Below are positions 50,705-58,742 of a stretch of DNA of 64,000 nt, one piece after another (the first letter of the stretch is position 1; each line of letters begins with the position of its first letter). This stretch comes from Cryobacterium sp. GrIS_2_6 (lineage in GTDB: Bacteria > Actinomycetota > Actinomycetes > Actinomycetales > Microbacteriaceae). Both the position numbers and the translations under genes were made by a program. The stretch spans positions 3,534,001-3,598,000 of the forward strand of contig NZ_JAXCHP010000001.1 of the NCBI RefSeq assembly GCF_035984545.1, written 5' to 3'. Under the pieces are notes generated by a model. It was not told the DNA's origin. It was given only the letters and a program-made list of their open reading frames with translations, and ran no database searches.

Positions 50705-52087
50705 GTGACCACAGCCACTTTCGGAACCAACGCCGTCGACTGGGAGGAGCGCATCCAGTTCGATCGCCTCCGTACGGACAGGCTCGCCAAACTCCGGCGT
50801 GAGCTGGCCACCTCGGACCTCGGGGCCGTGCTCGCCTTCGACTTCTCCAACATTCGCTACATGTCGTCGACCCACATCGGAACCTGGGCCATGGACAAGC
50901 TCATCCGCTTCTCTCTGCTCACCCGGCACAGCGACCCGATCGTCTGGGACTTCGGGTCCGCGGCCAAGCACCACCAGCTCTACAATCCCTGGCTGCAGAC
51001 CACGACGGCCGAAGCGGATGCCGACCCGCACGCTCCGCACCACGGCGCCGTCAGGCCCCGGGCCGAGAACGGTGCCCGGGCCGGAATCTCGACCCTCCGC
51101 GGAGCCTTCCACCCCGACGCGGGGATCGCCGAGGGCGTCGCCAAAAAGATCAAGCGCGAACTGGAGAAGTTCGGCCTGCAGAACGAGCCGCTCGGCGTCG
51201 ACGTGATCGAGCTGCCCATCCTGATGGCACTGCAGAACGAGGGGATCCGGGTCGTCGACGGCCAGCAGGTGTTCCTCAACGCCCGGGCGGTCAAGACCGG
51301 TGACGAGATCGCACTGCTCACGCAGGCCGCGTCGATGGTGGATGCCGCGTACGAATCCCTCTATGAATTCCTGCGGCCGGGCGTTCGCGAGAATGAGGCA
51401 GTCGGCCTCGTCTCGAAGGTGCTCTACGACCTCGGATCTGAGTACGTCGAGGGCGTGAACGCCATCTCGGGCGAGCGTTGCTCCCCGCACCCGCACGTCT
51501 TCTCCGACCGGTTGATCCGGCCGGGCGACCCCGCTTTCTTCGACATCCTGCACAGCTATCAGGGCTATCGCACCTGCTACTACCGCACCTTCGCTGTCGG
51601 GTCGGCGAGCCGGGCGCAGCACGACGCCTACAAGATCGCCCGCCAGTACATGGACAGGGCGATCGCGCTCGTGCGCCCGGGTGCCACCACCGCCGACATC
51701 GTCAAGGTCTGGCCGACGGCCCAGGAATTCGGCTTCCCCGACGAGGAAGCCGCCTTCGCCCTGCAGTACGGCCACGGCGTCGGCCTCTCTATCTGGGAGA
51801 AGCCGATCTTCTCCCGGCTCGTGTCCCTCGACCACCCCGAGGTGCTCGTGGAGGGCATGGTCTTCGCCCTCGAGACCTATTGGCCGTCGGCGGACGGCAT
51901 CGGGGCGGCCCGCATCGAGGAAGAGGTCGTCGTCACCGCCACCGGGTGCCAGGTGATCACCAAGTTCCCGGCAGAGGACCTGCTCGTCGCCGGCCAGCGC
52001 TACTACAGCGTCGGCGGACCGTTGTCCCTGGTGCGCGACTCCCAGTCGCACCTCAACACCGCCGCCGGTCGCGGCGAAGCCGAGTAG
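50705..52087 (+). CDS. M24-fold (creatinase/DddP-like) protein with altered metal site
   Basis: A 460-residue pita-bread-fold protein. The N-terminal creatinase-like domain shows RLRTDRLAKLRRELATSD, AVLAFDFSNIRYMSS and DPIVWDFGSAAKHH. The catalytic domain follows with RAVKTGDEIALLTQAASM, the His motif YGHGVGLSIWE (His357) and Glu in FALETYW (E390) and ARIEEEVVV (E405). Asp280 (FFDIL) is present, but the second metal-binding Asp, normally in a CSDITRTF-type motif, is replaced by Cys291 (RTCYYRTF). The layout resembles the DMSP lyase DddP and Xaa-Pro peptidase relatives more than true peptidases. It could act on C-N or C-S bonds of a small molecule. GTG 50705 follows AAAGGAATGACACGACC. Confidence 0.82.
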   Translation: MTTATFGTNAVDWEERIQFDRLRTDRLAKLRRELATSDLGAVLAFDFSNIRYMSSTHIGTWAMDKLIRFSLLTRHSDPIVWDFGSAAKHHQLYNPWLQTTTAEADADPHAPHHGAVRPRAENGARAGISTLRGAFHPDAGIAEGVAKKIKRELEKFGLQNEPLGVDVIELPILMALQNEGIRVVDGQQVFLNARAVKTGDEIALLTQAASMVDAAYESLYEFLRPGVRENEAVGLVSKVLYDLGSEYVEGVNAISGERCSPHPHVFSDRLIRPGDPAFFDILHSYQGYRTCYYRTFAVGSASRAQHDAYKIARQYMDRAIALVRPGATTADIVKVWPTAQEFGFPDEEAAFALQYGHGVGLSIWEKPIFSRLVSLDHPEVLVEGMVFALETYWPSADGIGAARIEEEVVVTATGCQVITKFPAEDLLVAGQRYYSVGGPLSLVRDSQSHLNTAAGRGEAE

Positions 52088-52094
52088 GGCGCCG

Positions 52095-53153
52095 ATGCGC
52101 GCCGCCGTCTACCACGCTGATCACGATGTCCGCCTCGAGGAGGTGCCCGTACCCATCCGGGCTCCGGGCGAAGCCCTCCTCGAGGTGCTGCGCAGCGGCA
52201 TGTGCGGAACAGACGCCACCGAATGGAAGGCCGGCCCGCTCACCTTCCCGGTGCAGCACCGCCACCCCGTCACCGGCCAGGCCGGGCCGATGATTCCCGG
52301 CCACGAATTCGTCGGGAAGGTCCTCGAGGTCGACGAGTCGAGCCACTTTTCCGTCGGCGACGTCGTCGCGAGCGGTGCGGGTGTGTCCTGCGGCGTCTGC
52401 GAGCGGTGCGCGGAAGGTCGCACGAATCTCTGCGACCGGTACTACACCCTGGGGCTGAACACCGACGGCGGTATGGCCGAGTTCGTCTCCTGCCCGGAGA
52501 GCACCCTCGTCCTCGTTCCCGAGGGGCTCACGATCGACCTCGCGGGCCTCGCACAGCCGCTCGCCGTCGGCCTGCACGCCGCCCGTCGGTCCGGGGTGCG
52601 TGACGGCGACCGCGTGGTCCTGATCGGGGCGGGGGCGATCGGCTCCTTCGTGCTCGCAGGGCTGAAGTCGCTCGTGTCTGCCGACGTGACCGTGATTGAC
52701 TTCCCGGGGGCGCGACTCGAGCGAGCCCGTCGCCTCGGCGCGACACGGGTCGTCGAGGCAGGTGCGGATGCCGCCGCCCGCGTCGCCGAGGCCATCGGGC
52801 CATTCGGCGCCGACGTCGTGATCGAGGCGAGCGGAGCCCCAGGACAACTGAACAACGCCCTCGCCATGGTGCGCAAGGGCGGAACCATCCTGCAGGTCGG
52901 ATTGCCATCCGCCGAGCAGCTGGTCGACATCCATTCGCTCGTCATGCGCGAGATCACCGTGCGGACGACGCTTGCGCACGTGTGCGGCACCGACCTCGCC
53001 CCTGCTCTGGGTATTCTGGCGACGACCAATCTGGGCACCGAACTTCTCGACTCTGTCCGACCTCTTGACGACCTCGCCGAACAGCTCGAGCGACTCGCGA
53101 CGGGCCGGCTCGAGGGCAAGGTACTCTTCGATCCACGACAAGGGACAGCATGA
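52095..53153 (+). CDS. Zinc-dependent medium-chain dehydrogenase A
   Basis: A 352-residue MDR alcohol/polyol dehydrogenase. The catalytic zinc ligands are Cys37 (SGMCGTD) and His70-Glu71 (PGHEFVG). The structural zinc cysteines are Cys99, 102, 105 and 113 (SCGVCERCAEGRTNLC). The coenzyme fold is RVVLIGAGAIGSFVLAG, with Asp in TVIDFPGARL for NAD. Related proteins are threonine, sorbitol and galactitol dehydrogenases. It begins seven bases after the M24 stop and its own stop overlaps the next start. Substrate unresolved. Confidence 0.88.
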   Translation: MRAAVYHADHDVRLEEVPVPIRAPGEALLEVLRSGMCGTDATEWKAGPLTFPVQHRHPVTGQAGPMIPGHEFVGKVLEVDESSHFSVGDVVASGAGVSCGVCERCAEGRTNLCDRYYTLGLNTDGGMAEFVSCPESTLVLVPEGLTIDLAGLAQPLAVGLHAARRSGVRDGDRVVLIGAGAIGSFVLAGLKSLVSADVTVIDFPGARLERARRLGATRVVEAGADAAARVAEAIGPFGADVVIEASGAPGQLNNALAMVRKGGTILQVGLPSAEQLVDIHSLVMREITVRTTLAHVCGTDLAPALGILATTNLGTELLDSVRPLDDLAEQLERLATGRLEGKVLFDPRQGTA

Positions 53154-54208
53154 AGGCAGCAGTTTTCCACGGCGCGCACGACATCCGCATCGAAGACGTG
53201 GACGGGCCGCCACCCCTCGGCAGCCTCGACGTGCTGCTGCGGCCGTACTGGTGCGGCATCTGCGGCACAGACCTCCACGAATACGCCATGGGGCCGATCG
53301 TCATTCCCGCGCACCCGCATCCGCTCACCGGGGCCACCGCCCCGCAGATTCTCGGGCACGAGTTCTCGGCGGAAGTGCTCGAGGTGGGTTCCGGCGTGCG
53401 GTCGGTGCGCGTCGGCCAGCGGGTGTCCGTGATGCCGCTGCTGTACTGCGGCAGCTGCTACTACTGCCGCCGCGGCCTGAACCACCTGTGCCAGTCGATG
53501 GCCTGCGTCGGCCTGAGCTTCGCCTCCGGAGGAATCTCGGAACTCGCGGTCGTTCCGGCCAGTCACGTGAGCGTGCTGCCCGATTCCGTCTCCGACCTCC
53601 AGGGCGCCCTCGTCGAGCCGGGAGCCGTGGCCGCATACGGAGTCGACACGGCGCAGGTCCGGCCGGGGGACACCGTGCTCATCACCGGCGCCGGTCCGAT
53701 CGGCGCGCTCGCCTCGCTCTACGCCTCGGCGCTCGGTGCGCGCGTGTTCATCTCCGAGGTCAACCCGACCCGCGTCGCGCTCGCGAGAAGCCTGGACGTG
53801 GGCGAGGTGATCGATCCGTCCAAGATCGACGTCGCAGCCTGGGTCAAGGACCAGACCGAGGGAATCGGTGTCGACGCGGTGATCGAGTGCTCGGGCAACG
53901 AACGGGCCCTCCAGACGGCCATCGCCTCGGTGCGCTCGGCCGGGCGCATCTCGCAGACCGGCCTGCACACCAGGCAGGCGGCCATCGACCCCATGGTGCT
54001 CTCCGAACACGACATCACCCTCGCAGGCACCTGGTGCTATCCCGTCACGGACTGGCCGCGCATCATCGACCTGATCGCCCGCGGCCGGTACCCGGTCGAG
54101 AAGGTCGTGAGCGCCCAGATCAGCATGGCGGATGTCGTCGAGAAGGGCTTCGAAACCCTCCTCTCGCCGACCGGCGACCAGGTCAAGGTCCTCGTCAACG
54201 CACGCTGA
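53150..54208 (+). CDS. (R,R)-butanediol dehydrogenase-like zinc dehydrogenase B
   Basis: A 352-residue MDR enzyme. CGICGTDLHEY with Cys38 and LGHEFSAEV with His70-Glu71 form the catalytic zinc site, and Cys100, 103, 106 and 114 (YCGSCYYCRRGLNHLC) the structural site. The GTDLHEY...GPIVIP...HPLTG pattern is characteristic of 2,3-butanediol/acetoin dehydrogenases. The coenzyme fold is TVLITGAGPIGALASLYA, with Glu in ISEVNPTR for NAD. ATGA couples it to gene A. It is closely similar over its whole length to the dehydrogenase at 58739-59800, a duplicated pair placed in two different regulons. Confidence 0.9.
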   Translation: MKAAVFHGAHDIRIEDVDGPPPLGSLDVLLRPYWCGICGTDLHEYAMGPIVIPAHPHPLTGATAPQILGHEFSAEVLEVGSGVRSVRVGQRVSVMPLLYCGSCYYCRRGLNHLCQSMACVGLSFASGGISELAVVPASHVSVLPDSVSDLQGALVEPGAVAAYGVDTAQVRPGDTVLITGAGPIGALASLYASALGARVFISEVNPTRVALARSLDVGEVIDPSKIDVAAWVKDQTEGIGVDAVIECSGNERALQTAIASVRSAGRISQTGLHTRQAAIDPMVLSEHDITLAGTWCYPVTDWPRIIDLIARGRYPVEKVVSAQISMADVVEKGFETLLSPTGDQVKVLVNAR

Positions 54209-54292
54209 CGTCGATTCATACTGCTGACTTCGATCCACACTGATGCGCACCCCTCGCGCACCTTCTCCCGTCCCCACGATTGGAATCCCGCT

Positions 54293-55273
54293 ATGAAAGC
54301 GCTGCGCTTCGCGGAACAGAATGTTCCCCGGATTGACGAGCTGCCCATCCCTGCGATCGGAGCCGACGAAGTGCTTGTCGCCGCGCGATCCGTCGGGGTC
54401 TGCCACTCCGACATCGACCTGCTCGAGGGTCGGTACATCATCCCGTTCGAGTACCCGATCATTCCCGGCCACGAATGGTCCGGTGAGGTGGTCGCGGTGG
54501 GAAACCGGGTGCAGGACTTCGCGGCCGGCGATCGAGTCGTCGGCGAGTGTGTCATAGGGGAGGACCACTTCGGGTTCTCGATCAGCGGTGCGGCAGCGGA
54601 GTTCTTCGTGGCCAGGCCCGAATGGCTGCACAAGCTTCCCGCGAGCGTGTCGTACACGAACGGCGCGCTCGTCGAGCCGTTCAGCGTGGCGTTCTACGCG
54701 CTGATGCGGGTCGGGAACGTCAACGCGAGCGATACCCTCGTCGTGCTCGGTGCCGGACCGATCGGACTCGCCGTCACCGCGGCCGCCTCGGCCCTCGGCG
54801 CCGTGACGATCGTCGTGGAGCCTTCGCCCGAACGCCGCGATGCCGCGCTGCGACTCGGTGCCAGGCACGCCGTGCACCCGGACGATATCGTCGAGTTCCT
54901 GAACGAACAGACGGACGGGCGCGGAGCGGATGTCGTCGTCGAGGCGAGCGGCCGGCCGGCCGTCATGGCCCAGGCACTCGAACTCGCCGCCTTCCGGGGC
55001 CGGATCGCATACATCGGCATCGACGTCGGGCGCGAGGCGCCGGCGAAGCTCGGGCTCATCCAGTCGAAGGAGCTCAAGATCACCGGTTCGGTTGGCTCGC
55101 CCGGAGTGTGGCCGGAAACCCTGCGCTTCCTCGCTCACACCGGAATCGACCTGAGTCCGCTCGTCACCCAGAGGTTCGGGGCCGCCGACGCCCTGGGCGC
55201 TCTGGAGGCCGCGCACCACCCGGCGACCACGATCAAGGCGCACATCGAATTCGACGCCGTGCTGCCCGCATAG
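54293..55273 (+). CDS. Zinc dehydrogenase C lacking the structural zinc lobe
   Basis: A 326-residue MDR enzyme. Catalytic ligands Cys37 (GVCHSD) and His60-Glu61 (PGHEWSGEV) are present. The four-cysteine structural zinc loop is absent: the region reads RVVGECVIGEDHFGFSISGAAAEFF, which explains the shorter length. The Rossmann motif is LVVLGAGPIGLAVTAAAS. Related idonate and sorbitol dehydrogenase-like proteins without structural zinc exist, so it may be fully active. It lies 84 bases after gene B and could have its own promoter, although none is clear. A hairpin terminator follows. Confidence 0.86.
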   Translation: MKALRFAEQNVPRIDELPIPAIGADEVLVAARSVGVCHSDIDLLEGRYIIPFEYPIIPGHEWSGEVVAVGNRVQDFAAGDRVVGECVIGEDHFGFSISGAAAEFFVARPEWLHKLPASVSYTNGALVEPFSVAFYALMRVGNVNASDTLVVLGAGPIGLAVTAAASALGAVTIVVEPSPERRDAALRLGARHAVHPDDIVEFLNEQTDGRGADVVVEASGRPAVMAQALELAAFRGRIAYIGIDVGREAPAKLGLIQSKELKITGSVGSPGVWPETLRFLAHTGIDLSPLVTQRFGAADALGALEAAHHPATTIKAHIEFDAVLPA

Positions 55274-55282
55274 CGAACAGGA

Positions 55283-55337
55283 CTGAACGACGAATGTCCC
55301 GGACGAGCTGTGCTCGAGCGGGACATTCGCCGTTCGG
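55283..55337. terminator. Bidirectional hairpin terminator
   Basis: A 19-bp stem (55283-55301 with 55319-55337, two G-T pairs) contains a nested CGAGC/GCTCG stem in its loop. It lies between converging dehydrogenase C and the PRISE-like gene. Confidence 0.75.
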
Positions 55338-55367
55338 GGTGACCTGAGGGAAGACGTGCTGACCGGC

Positions 55368-56453
55368 CTACGGGATGATATTCGCAGCGCGGTACCGCTC
55401 CACCTTGTCGAGGAAGCTGTCCGTCGTGGACCGGAAGCCGAGGAACCCCGCCTGGCGGCTCTTGTTCATGTCGGTGAAGCACTCGATGTTGCGGCCGAGG
55501 TCGCTGTCGGTGTGCCACCACGAGGCCAGGCGGGTGACGTCGGTTTCGACGAGTCCTTCCCGTTCGGCAATGGCGCTCCAGACCTCGTCCTTGCCGGCCA
55601 TCTGCACGGTCAGCGGGCGGGGTTCGCCCTCGAAACCGGCCCAGGGCACATCGAAGATCGCGGCGACCCGCGGCCAGAGCCAGCGCCAGCGGAAGACGTC
55701 GCCGTTGGCGATGTTGAACGCTTCGTTGGCACCCTCCGGGTGCGTGCCGGCCCAGATGATCTGCTCGGCGAGCAGGTCGACGTCGGTGACGTCGGTGACG
55801 CCGTTCCACTGTGTGGCTGACCCGGGGAAGGTGAACGTCAGCCCGAGTTCCTTGCAGATCGCGGCGTTGACGGACAGGGTCAGGACCATGTTCATCGCGT
55901 TGCCCGTGGCGAAACCGAAGACGGTGTGGGCGCGGTGCACGCTCCAGGTGAAGCCGTTGCGGGCGGCGGACCCGAACAGCTCGTCCTCCTGCGCGTAGTA
56001 AAAGTTCGGCTGCGGCAGCCGTGGCTCGTCCTCGTGGAACGGGGTCTCCGCGGTGACGCCGGTCGCATAGTTGTCGAACGGCCCGAGGTAGTGCTTGAGC
56101 CCGGTCATCAGGGCCACGTGCCTGACCGACTCCTCGCCGTCGAGCGCCGCGAGCACGTTGCGCACGAGGGCGCTGTTGACCTCGATGTTCTCGGTTTCGG
56201 TATCCCGCTTCACCCACGCCGTGATCACGACGAGTTCCGGGCGGGTGCCCGTGAGCGCGGCGGCGAGAGACTCGGGGTCCAGGAGGTCGGCCGTCACGGA
56301 GGTGATTCCCGGAGCCTCGGAATGGCCTCGCCTCGAGAGGCCGGTCACGTCCCAGCCCGCGTCGACCAACTGCTTCGCGACCGTCTGGCCCGTGATTCCC
56401 GTCGCTCCGACGATGAGCGCACGCTGCCGGGGGACTGTTGAGGGGGATGTCAC
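55368..56453 (-). CDS. PRISE-like SDR (progesterone 5-beta-reductase/iridoid synthase-like)
   Basis: An extended SDR of 361 residues. The cofactor motif is ALIVGATGITGQTVAKQLVDAG, followed by GLSRRG. HVALMTGLKHYLGPFDNY and NFYYAQEDELF hold the unusual catalytic Lys and Tyr-x-x-x-Asp motif (YAQED region) of PRISE enzymes, which reduce activated C=C bonds of enones. The C-terminal part with AFNIANGDVFRWRWLWPRVA is conserved in bacterial members. GTG 56453 has GGAAAGGA upstream; the frame is open further but lacks family similarity. It is divergent from the XRE-cupin regulator, with the regulator-type palindrome between them. Confidence 0.85.
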   Translation of the reverse strand: MTSPSTVPRQRALIVGATGITGQTVAKQLVDAGWDVTGLSRRGHSEAPGITSVTADLLDPESLAAALTGTRPELVVITAWVKRDTETENIEVNSALVRNVLAALDGEESVRHVALMTGLKHYLGPFDNYATGVTAETPFHEDEPRLPQPNFYYAQEDELFGSAARNGFTWSVHRAHTVFGFATGNAMNMVLTLSVNAAICKELGLTFTFPGSATQWNGVTDVTDVDLLAEQIIWAGTHPEGANEAFNIANGDVFRWRWLWPRVAAIFDVPWAGFEGEPRPLTVQMAGKDEVWSAIAEREGLVETDVTRLASWWHTDSDLGRNIECFTDMNKSRQAGFLGFRSTTDSFLDKVERYRAANIIP

Positions 56454-56502
56454 AAGTCGATCCTTTCCTGATGGGCGGGACTTCCTTGTCGCCGTCCTGA
56501 GG

Positions 56503-56521
56503 TGTTTAACGTTACTTAACA
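56503..56521. promoter_or_regulatory. XRE-cupin operator, site 1
   Basis: TGTTTA-N7-TTAACA (56503-56521) is one change from the perfect palindrome TGTTAA-N7-TTAACA found at 57427-57445. It lies 50 bases upstream of the PRISE-like gene. The 56454-56716 gap otherwise holds only a TATATT -10-like box at 56605-56610 on the plus strand. Confidence 0.65.
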
Positions 56522-56716
56522 ATGGGTTTCCCGGCAAGCCGCACAGGAACCGCCGGAACCGACGATTTGGCCCTAGTGGCGGGGTATTCGGGGCTTTTGC
56601 TGTGTATATTTGACCGTACTCACCTTTTTTTCCGGAGCGTGGGGTGTATAGCCGGGCTTCAATGATGATGCGAGGCAGGTCCTCGTCGTTGTCATGCTGA
56701 TGTGTGACAGGGGAAC

Positions 56717-57364
56717 ATGATGGACAATTTAGGGTCTCGGCTGAAAGACATCAGGCTCAAGGCCGGCCTGACGCTGCGCGAACTGGCCAGGCAGGTCGAC
56801 GTTTCGCCCTCCTTCGTGTCCCAGATCGAGAACGGCAAGTCACAGCCGTCCGTTGCGACCCTGTATGCTTTCGCCCAGTTGCTGAACGTGTCCGTCGACG
56901 ACCTGTTCGAGAGCAAGCCGGCCTTGGACTCTGCCGTTCCTGCAGTCCATCCGGGAGAGGTCCTGAACCGGGGCGACGTGACGAATCCGTCGGAGGCGTG
57001 GCATCCGTCCGAGTATGCGAACCGGGTCTCTGTGGTGCATCCATCCCATCGGTCGCGGCTCAACATGGCCGCAGGGGTCAATTGGGAACGTCTCGCCGCG
57101 ACGCCGGAGCGCGACGTCAACTTCATGAAGATCGTCTACGCGCCGGGGGCCACGTCGACGGACGAGGGTGACACCGTCACCCACGCCGGCTACGAATACG
57201 GCTATGTCATCGCGGGTGAGTTGCAGGTGACGATCGGCGACGAGGCATTCACGCTGCATGAGGGCGAGTCGCTCGGCTTCGATTCCTCGATCCCGCACAG
57301 CCTGAAGAACACCGGAACCGTTGACTTCCATGGAATCTGGTTCGTTCACGGTACGCACGCGTAG
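56717..57364 (+). CDS. XRE-family regulator with cupin sensor domain
   Basis: A 215-residue regulator. The N-terminal helix-turn-helix is GSRLKDIRLKAGLTLRELARQVDVSPSFVSQIENGKSQPSVATLYAFAQLL (about residues 6-56). A linker leads to a C-terminal cupin barrel (about 135-212) with HAGYEYGYVIAGELQVTIGDEAFTLHEGESLGFDSSIPHSLKN, containing the Gly/Glu/His positions of a small-molecule-binding cupin. Such PuuR-like regulators usually repress adjacent catabolic genes. It lies between the PRISE-like gene and the EboE-like/dehydrogenase operon, and similar palindromes flank it on both sides. The start is ATG 56717 or 56720. Confidence 0.9.
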   Translation: MMDNLGSRLKDIRLKAGLTLRELARQVDVSPSFVSQIENGKSQPSVATLYAFAQLLNVSVDDLFESKPALDSAVPAVHPGEVLNRGDVTNPSEAWHPSEYANRVSVVHPSHRSRLNMAAGVNWERLAATPERDVNFMKIVYAPGATSTDEGDTVTHAGYEYGYVIAGELQVTIGDEAFTLHEGESLGFDSSIPHSLKNTGTVDFHGIWFVHGTHA

Positions 57365-57393
57365 GTGATCCGCGCCGGACGTCAGTGGCGTGG

Positions 57394-57445
57394 TTGACAG
57401 CGGTCACGGAGACGTCGTAGCCTGTGTGTTAAAGAATACTTAACA
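57394..57445 (+). promoter_or_regulatory. EboE-like operon promoter with XRE-cupin operator, site 2
   Basis: TTGACA (57394-57399), an 18-base spacer and TAGCCT (57418-57423) form the promoter. The perfect palindrome TGTTAA-N7-TTAACA (57427-57445) begins three bases after the -10 box, over the transcription start, an ideal repressor position. It shares 16 of 20 aligned bases with site 1. Confidence 0.72.
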
Positions 57446-57533
57446 GATGTTCACTCTCGTCTTCGATGACGACACCCTTCCTTGAATCACGACGATGTGA
57501 GCCGGATGACCGGCGGAAAAGGACCAGACCTCC

Positions 57534-58742
57534 ATGGATCTCGGACGCGGCCTCGGCCACCTGTCATATTCCACACTCGTGCACGCGGGCGACACCTGGC
57601 CGGAGATGAAGGAGAGCCTGCATGCCTTCGTCCCAGCCGTCAAAGCCCGGGTCTCGCCCGATCAGCGCTTCGGCGTCTCACTGCGCATCTCGGCCGACTC
57701 GGCGAAGACCCTCGCCGCAAGCCCCGGAGAACGGGCAGAGCTCCGGACATTCCTCGACGACAACGACATGTATGTCTACACGGTGAACGCGTTCCCGTAT
57801 GGGCCGTTCAAGGGCGATCTGGTGATGGAACGGGTCTATGAACCGGACTGGTCGACGGACGACCGGGTCGCGTACACCAACTCGGTCGCGGACATCCTCG
57901 CGGAGATCGCTCCGGCGGACGTGAGCCCCAGCATCCAGACGGCCCCGCTCGCCTTCGCTCCGAATGTCACGGACGATGACTACGTCGCTCGGTTCACCAC
58001 CAACCTGTTCCGGGTCGTCGCCCACCTCGTCGACCTCGAGGCGCGCACGGGACGGCGGGTCAAGCTCGCCCTCGAGCCGGAGCCCGCCTGCTTCCTGGAG
58101 ACCACGGTGGAGACCGTCGCGTTCTTCACTGATCGGGTCTACTCGCCGCAGGGCATCGCCGAGCTCGCCCGGCTCTCCGGGCTGCCCCTGTCGGAGGCCG
58201 AAGGCGCGATGGGCCGCTACCTCGGCATCGTCTTCGACATCGGCCACCAGTCCGTCGGATTCGAGGACATCCCGGCCTCACTCCGCAGCCTGGTCGACGC
58301 CGGGATCCCGATCTTCAAGCTCCAGGAGGCGGCGGCGCTCTGGGTCAGGGACCTCACTCCGGCGCTCGTCCCGCAGCTGCGCGTCTTCACCGACACGATT
58401 TACCTGAGCCAGACGACGATGCGCCAGGATGGCGCGGTCACGAAGTTTCTCACCCTCGGCGACGCGCTCGACGCGTTCGAGGCGAACCCTGTGCCCACCG
58501 AGATCCGCACCCACTTCCACGTTCCGGTCTTCCTCGAGGAACTCGGCCCGTTCGTCACGACGCGGTTCGCCGTGCAGCAAGCACTGCAGATGCACCGTGA
58601 GACACCACTCTCCGACCACCTGGAAATCGAGACGTATACCTGGGACGTGCTCCCGGCGCACCTCAAGACCGGCGACATCACCGACTACGTGACCCGCGAG
58701 CTCGAGTTCGTTCGCGGCGAGTTGCTGGACCCCCGTCCATGA
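57534..58742 (+). CDS. EboE-like TIM-barrel protein
   Basis: A 402-residue protein resembling the metabolite traffic protein EboE of ebo clusters, a xylose-isomerase-like TIM barrel. Characteristic stretches are GHLSYSTLVHAGDTWPEMKESL (about residues 7-28), VKARVSPDQRFGVSLRISADSA, VYTVNAFPYGPFKGDLV, LALEPEPACFLETTVETVAFF (Glu ligands) and GIVFDIGHQSVGFED (Asp/His ligands). No other ebo gene (prenyltransferase, TatD-like, dehydroquinate synthase-like) is here. Instead it is coupled by ATGA to a butanediol-dehydrogenase-like gene and lies under an XRE-cupin operator, so a sugar- or polyol-like isomerase/epimerase role in catabolism is equally possible. AAAAGGA precedes ATG 57534. Confidence 0.78.
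   Translation: MDLGRGLGHLSYSTLVHAGDTWPEMKESLHAFVPAVKARVSPDQRFGVSLRISADSAKTLAASPGERAELRTFLDDNDMYVYTVNAFPYGPFKGDLVMERVYEPDWSTDDRVAYTNSVADILAEIAPADVSPSIQTAPLAFAPNVTDDDYVARFTTNLFRVVAHLVDLEARTGRRVKLALEPEPACFLETTVETVAFFTDRVYSPQGIAELARLSGLPLSEAEGAMGRYLGIVFDIGHQSVGFEDIPASLRSLVDAGIPIFKLQEAAALWVRDLTPALVPQLRVFTDTIYLSQTTMRQDGAVTKFLTLGDALDAFEANPVPTEIRTHFHVPVFLEELGPFVTTRFAVQQALQMHRETPLSDHLEIETYTWDVLPAHLKTGDITDYVTRELEFVRGELLDPRP

Noticed and set aside
52442..55243. A 933-codon open frame on the minus strand
   Set aside because: It runs antisense through three zinc dehydrogenase genes with complete motifs, and its translation has no recognisable domain.
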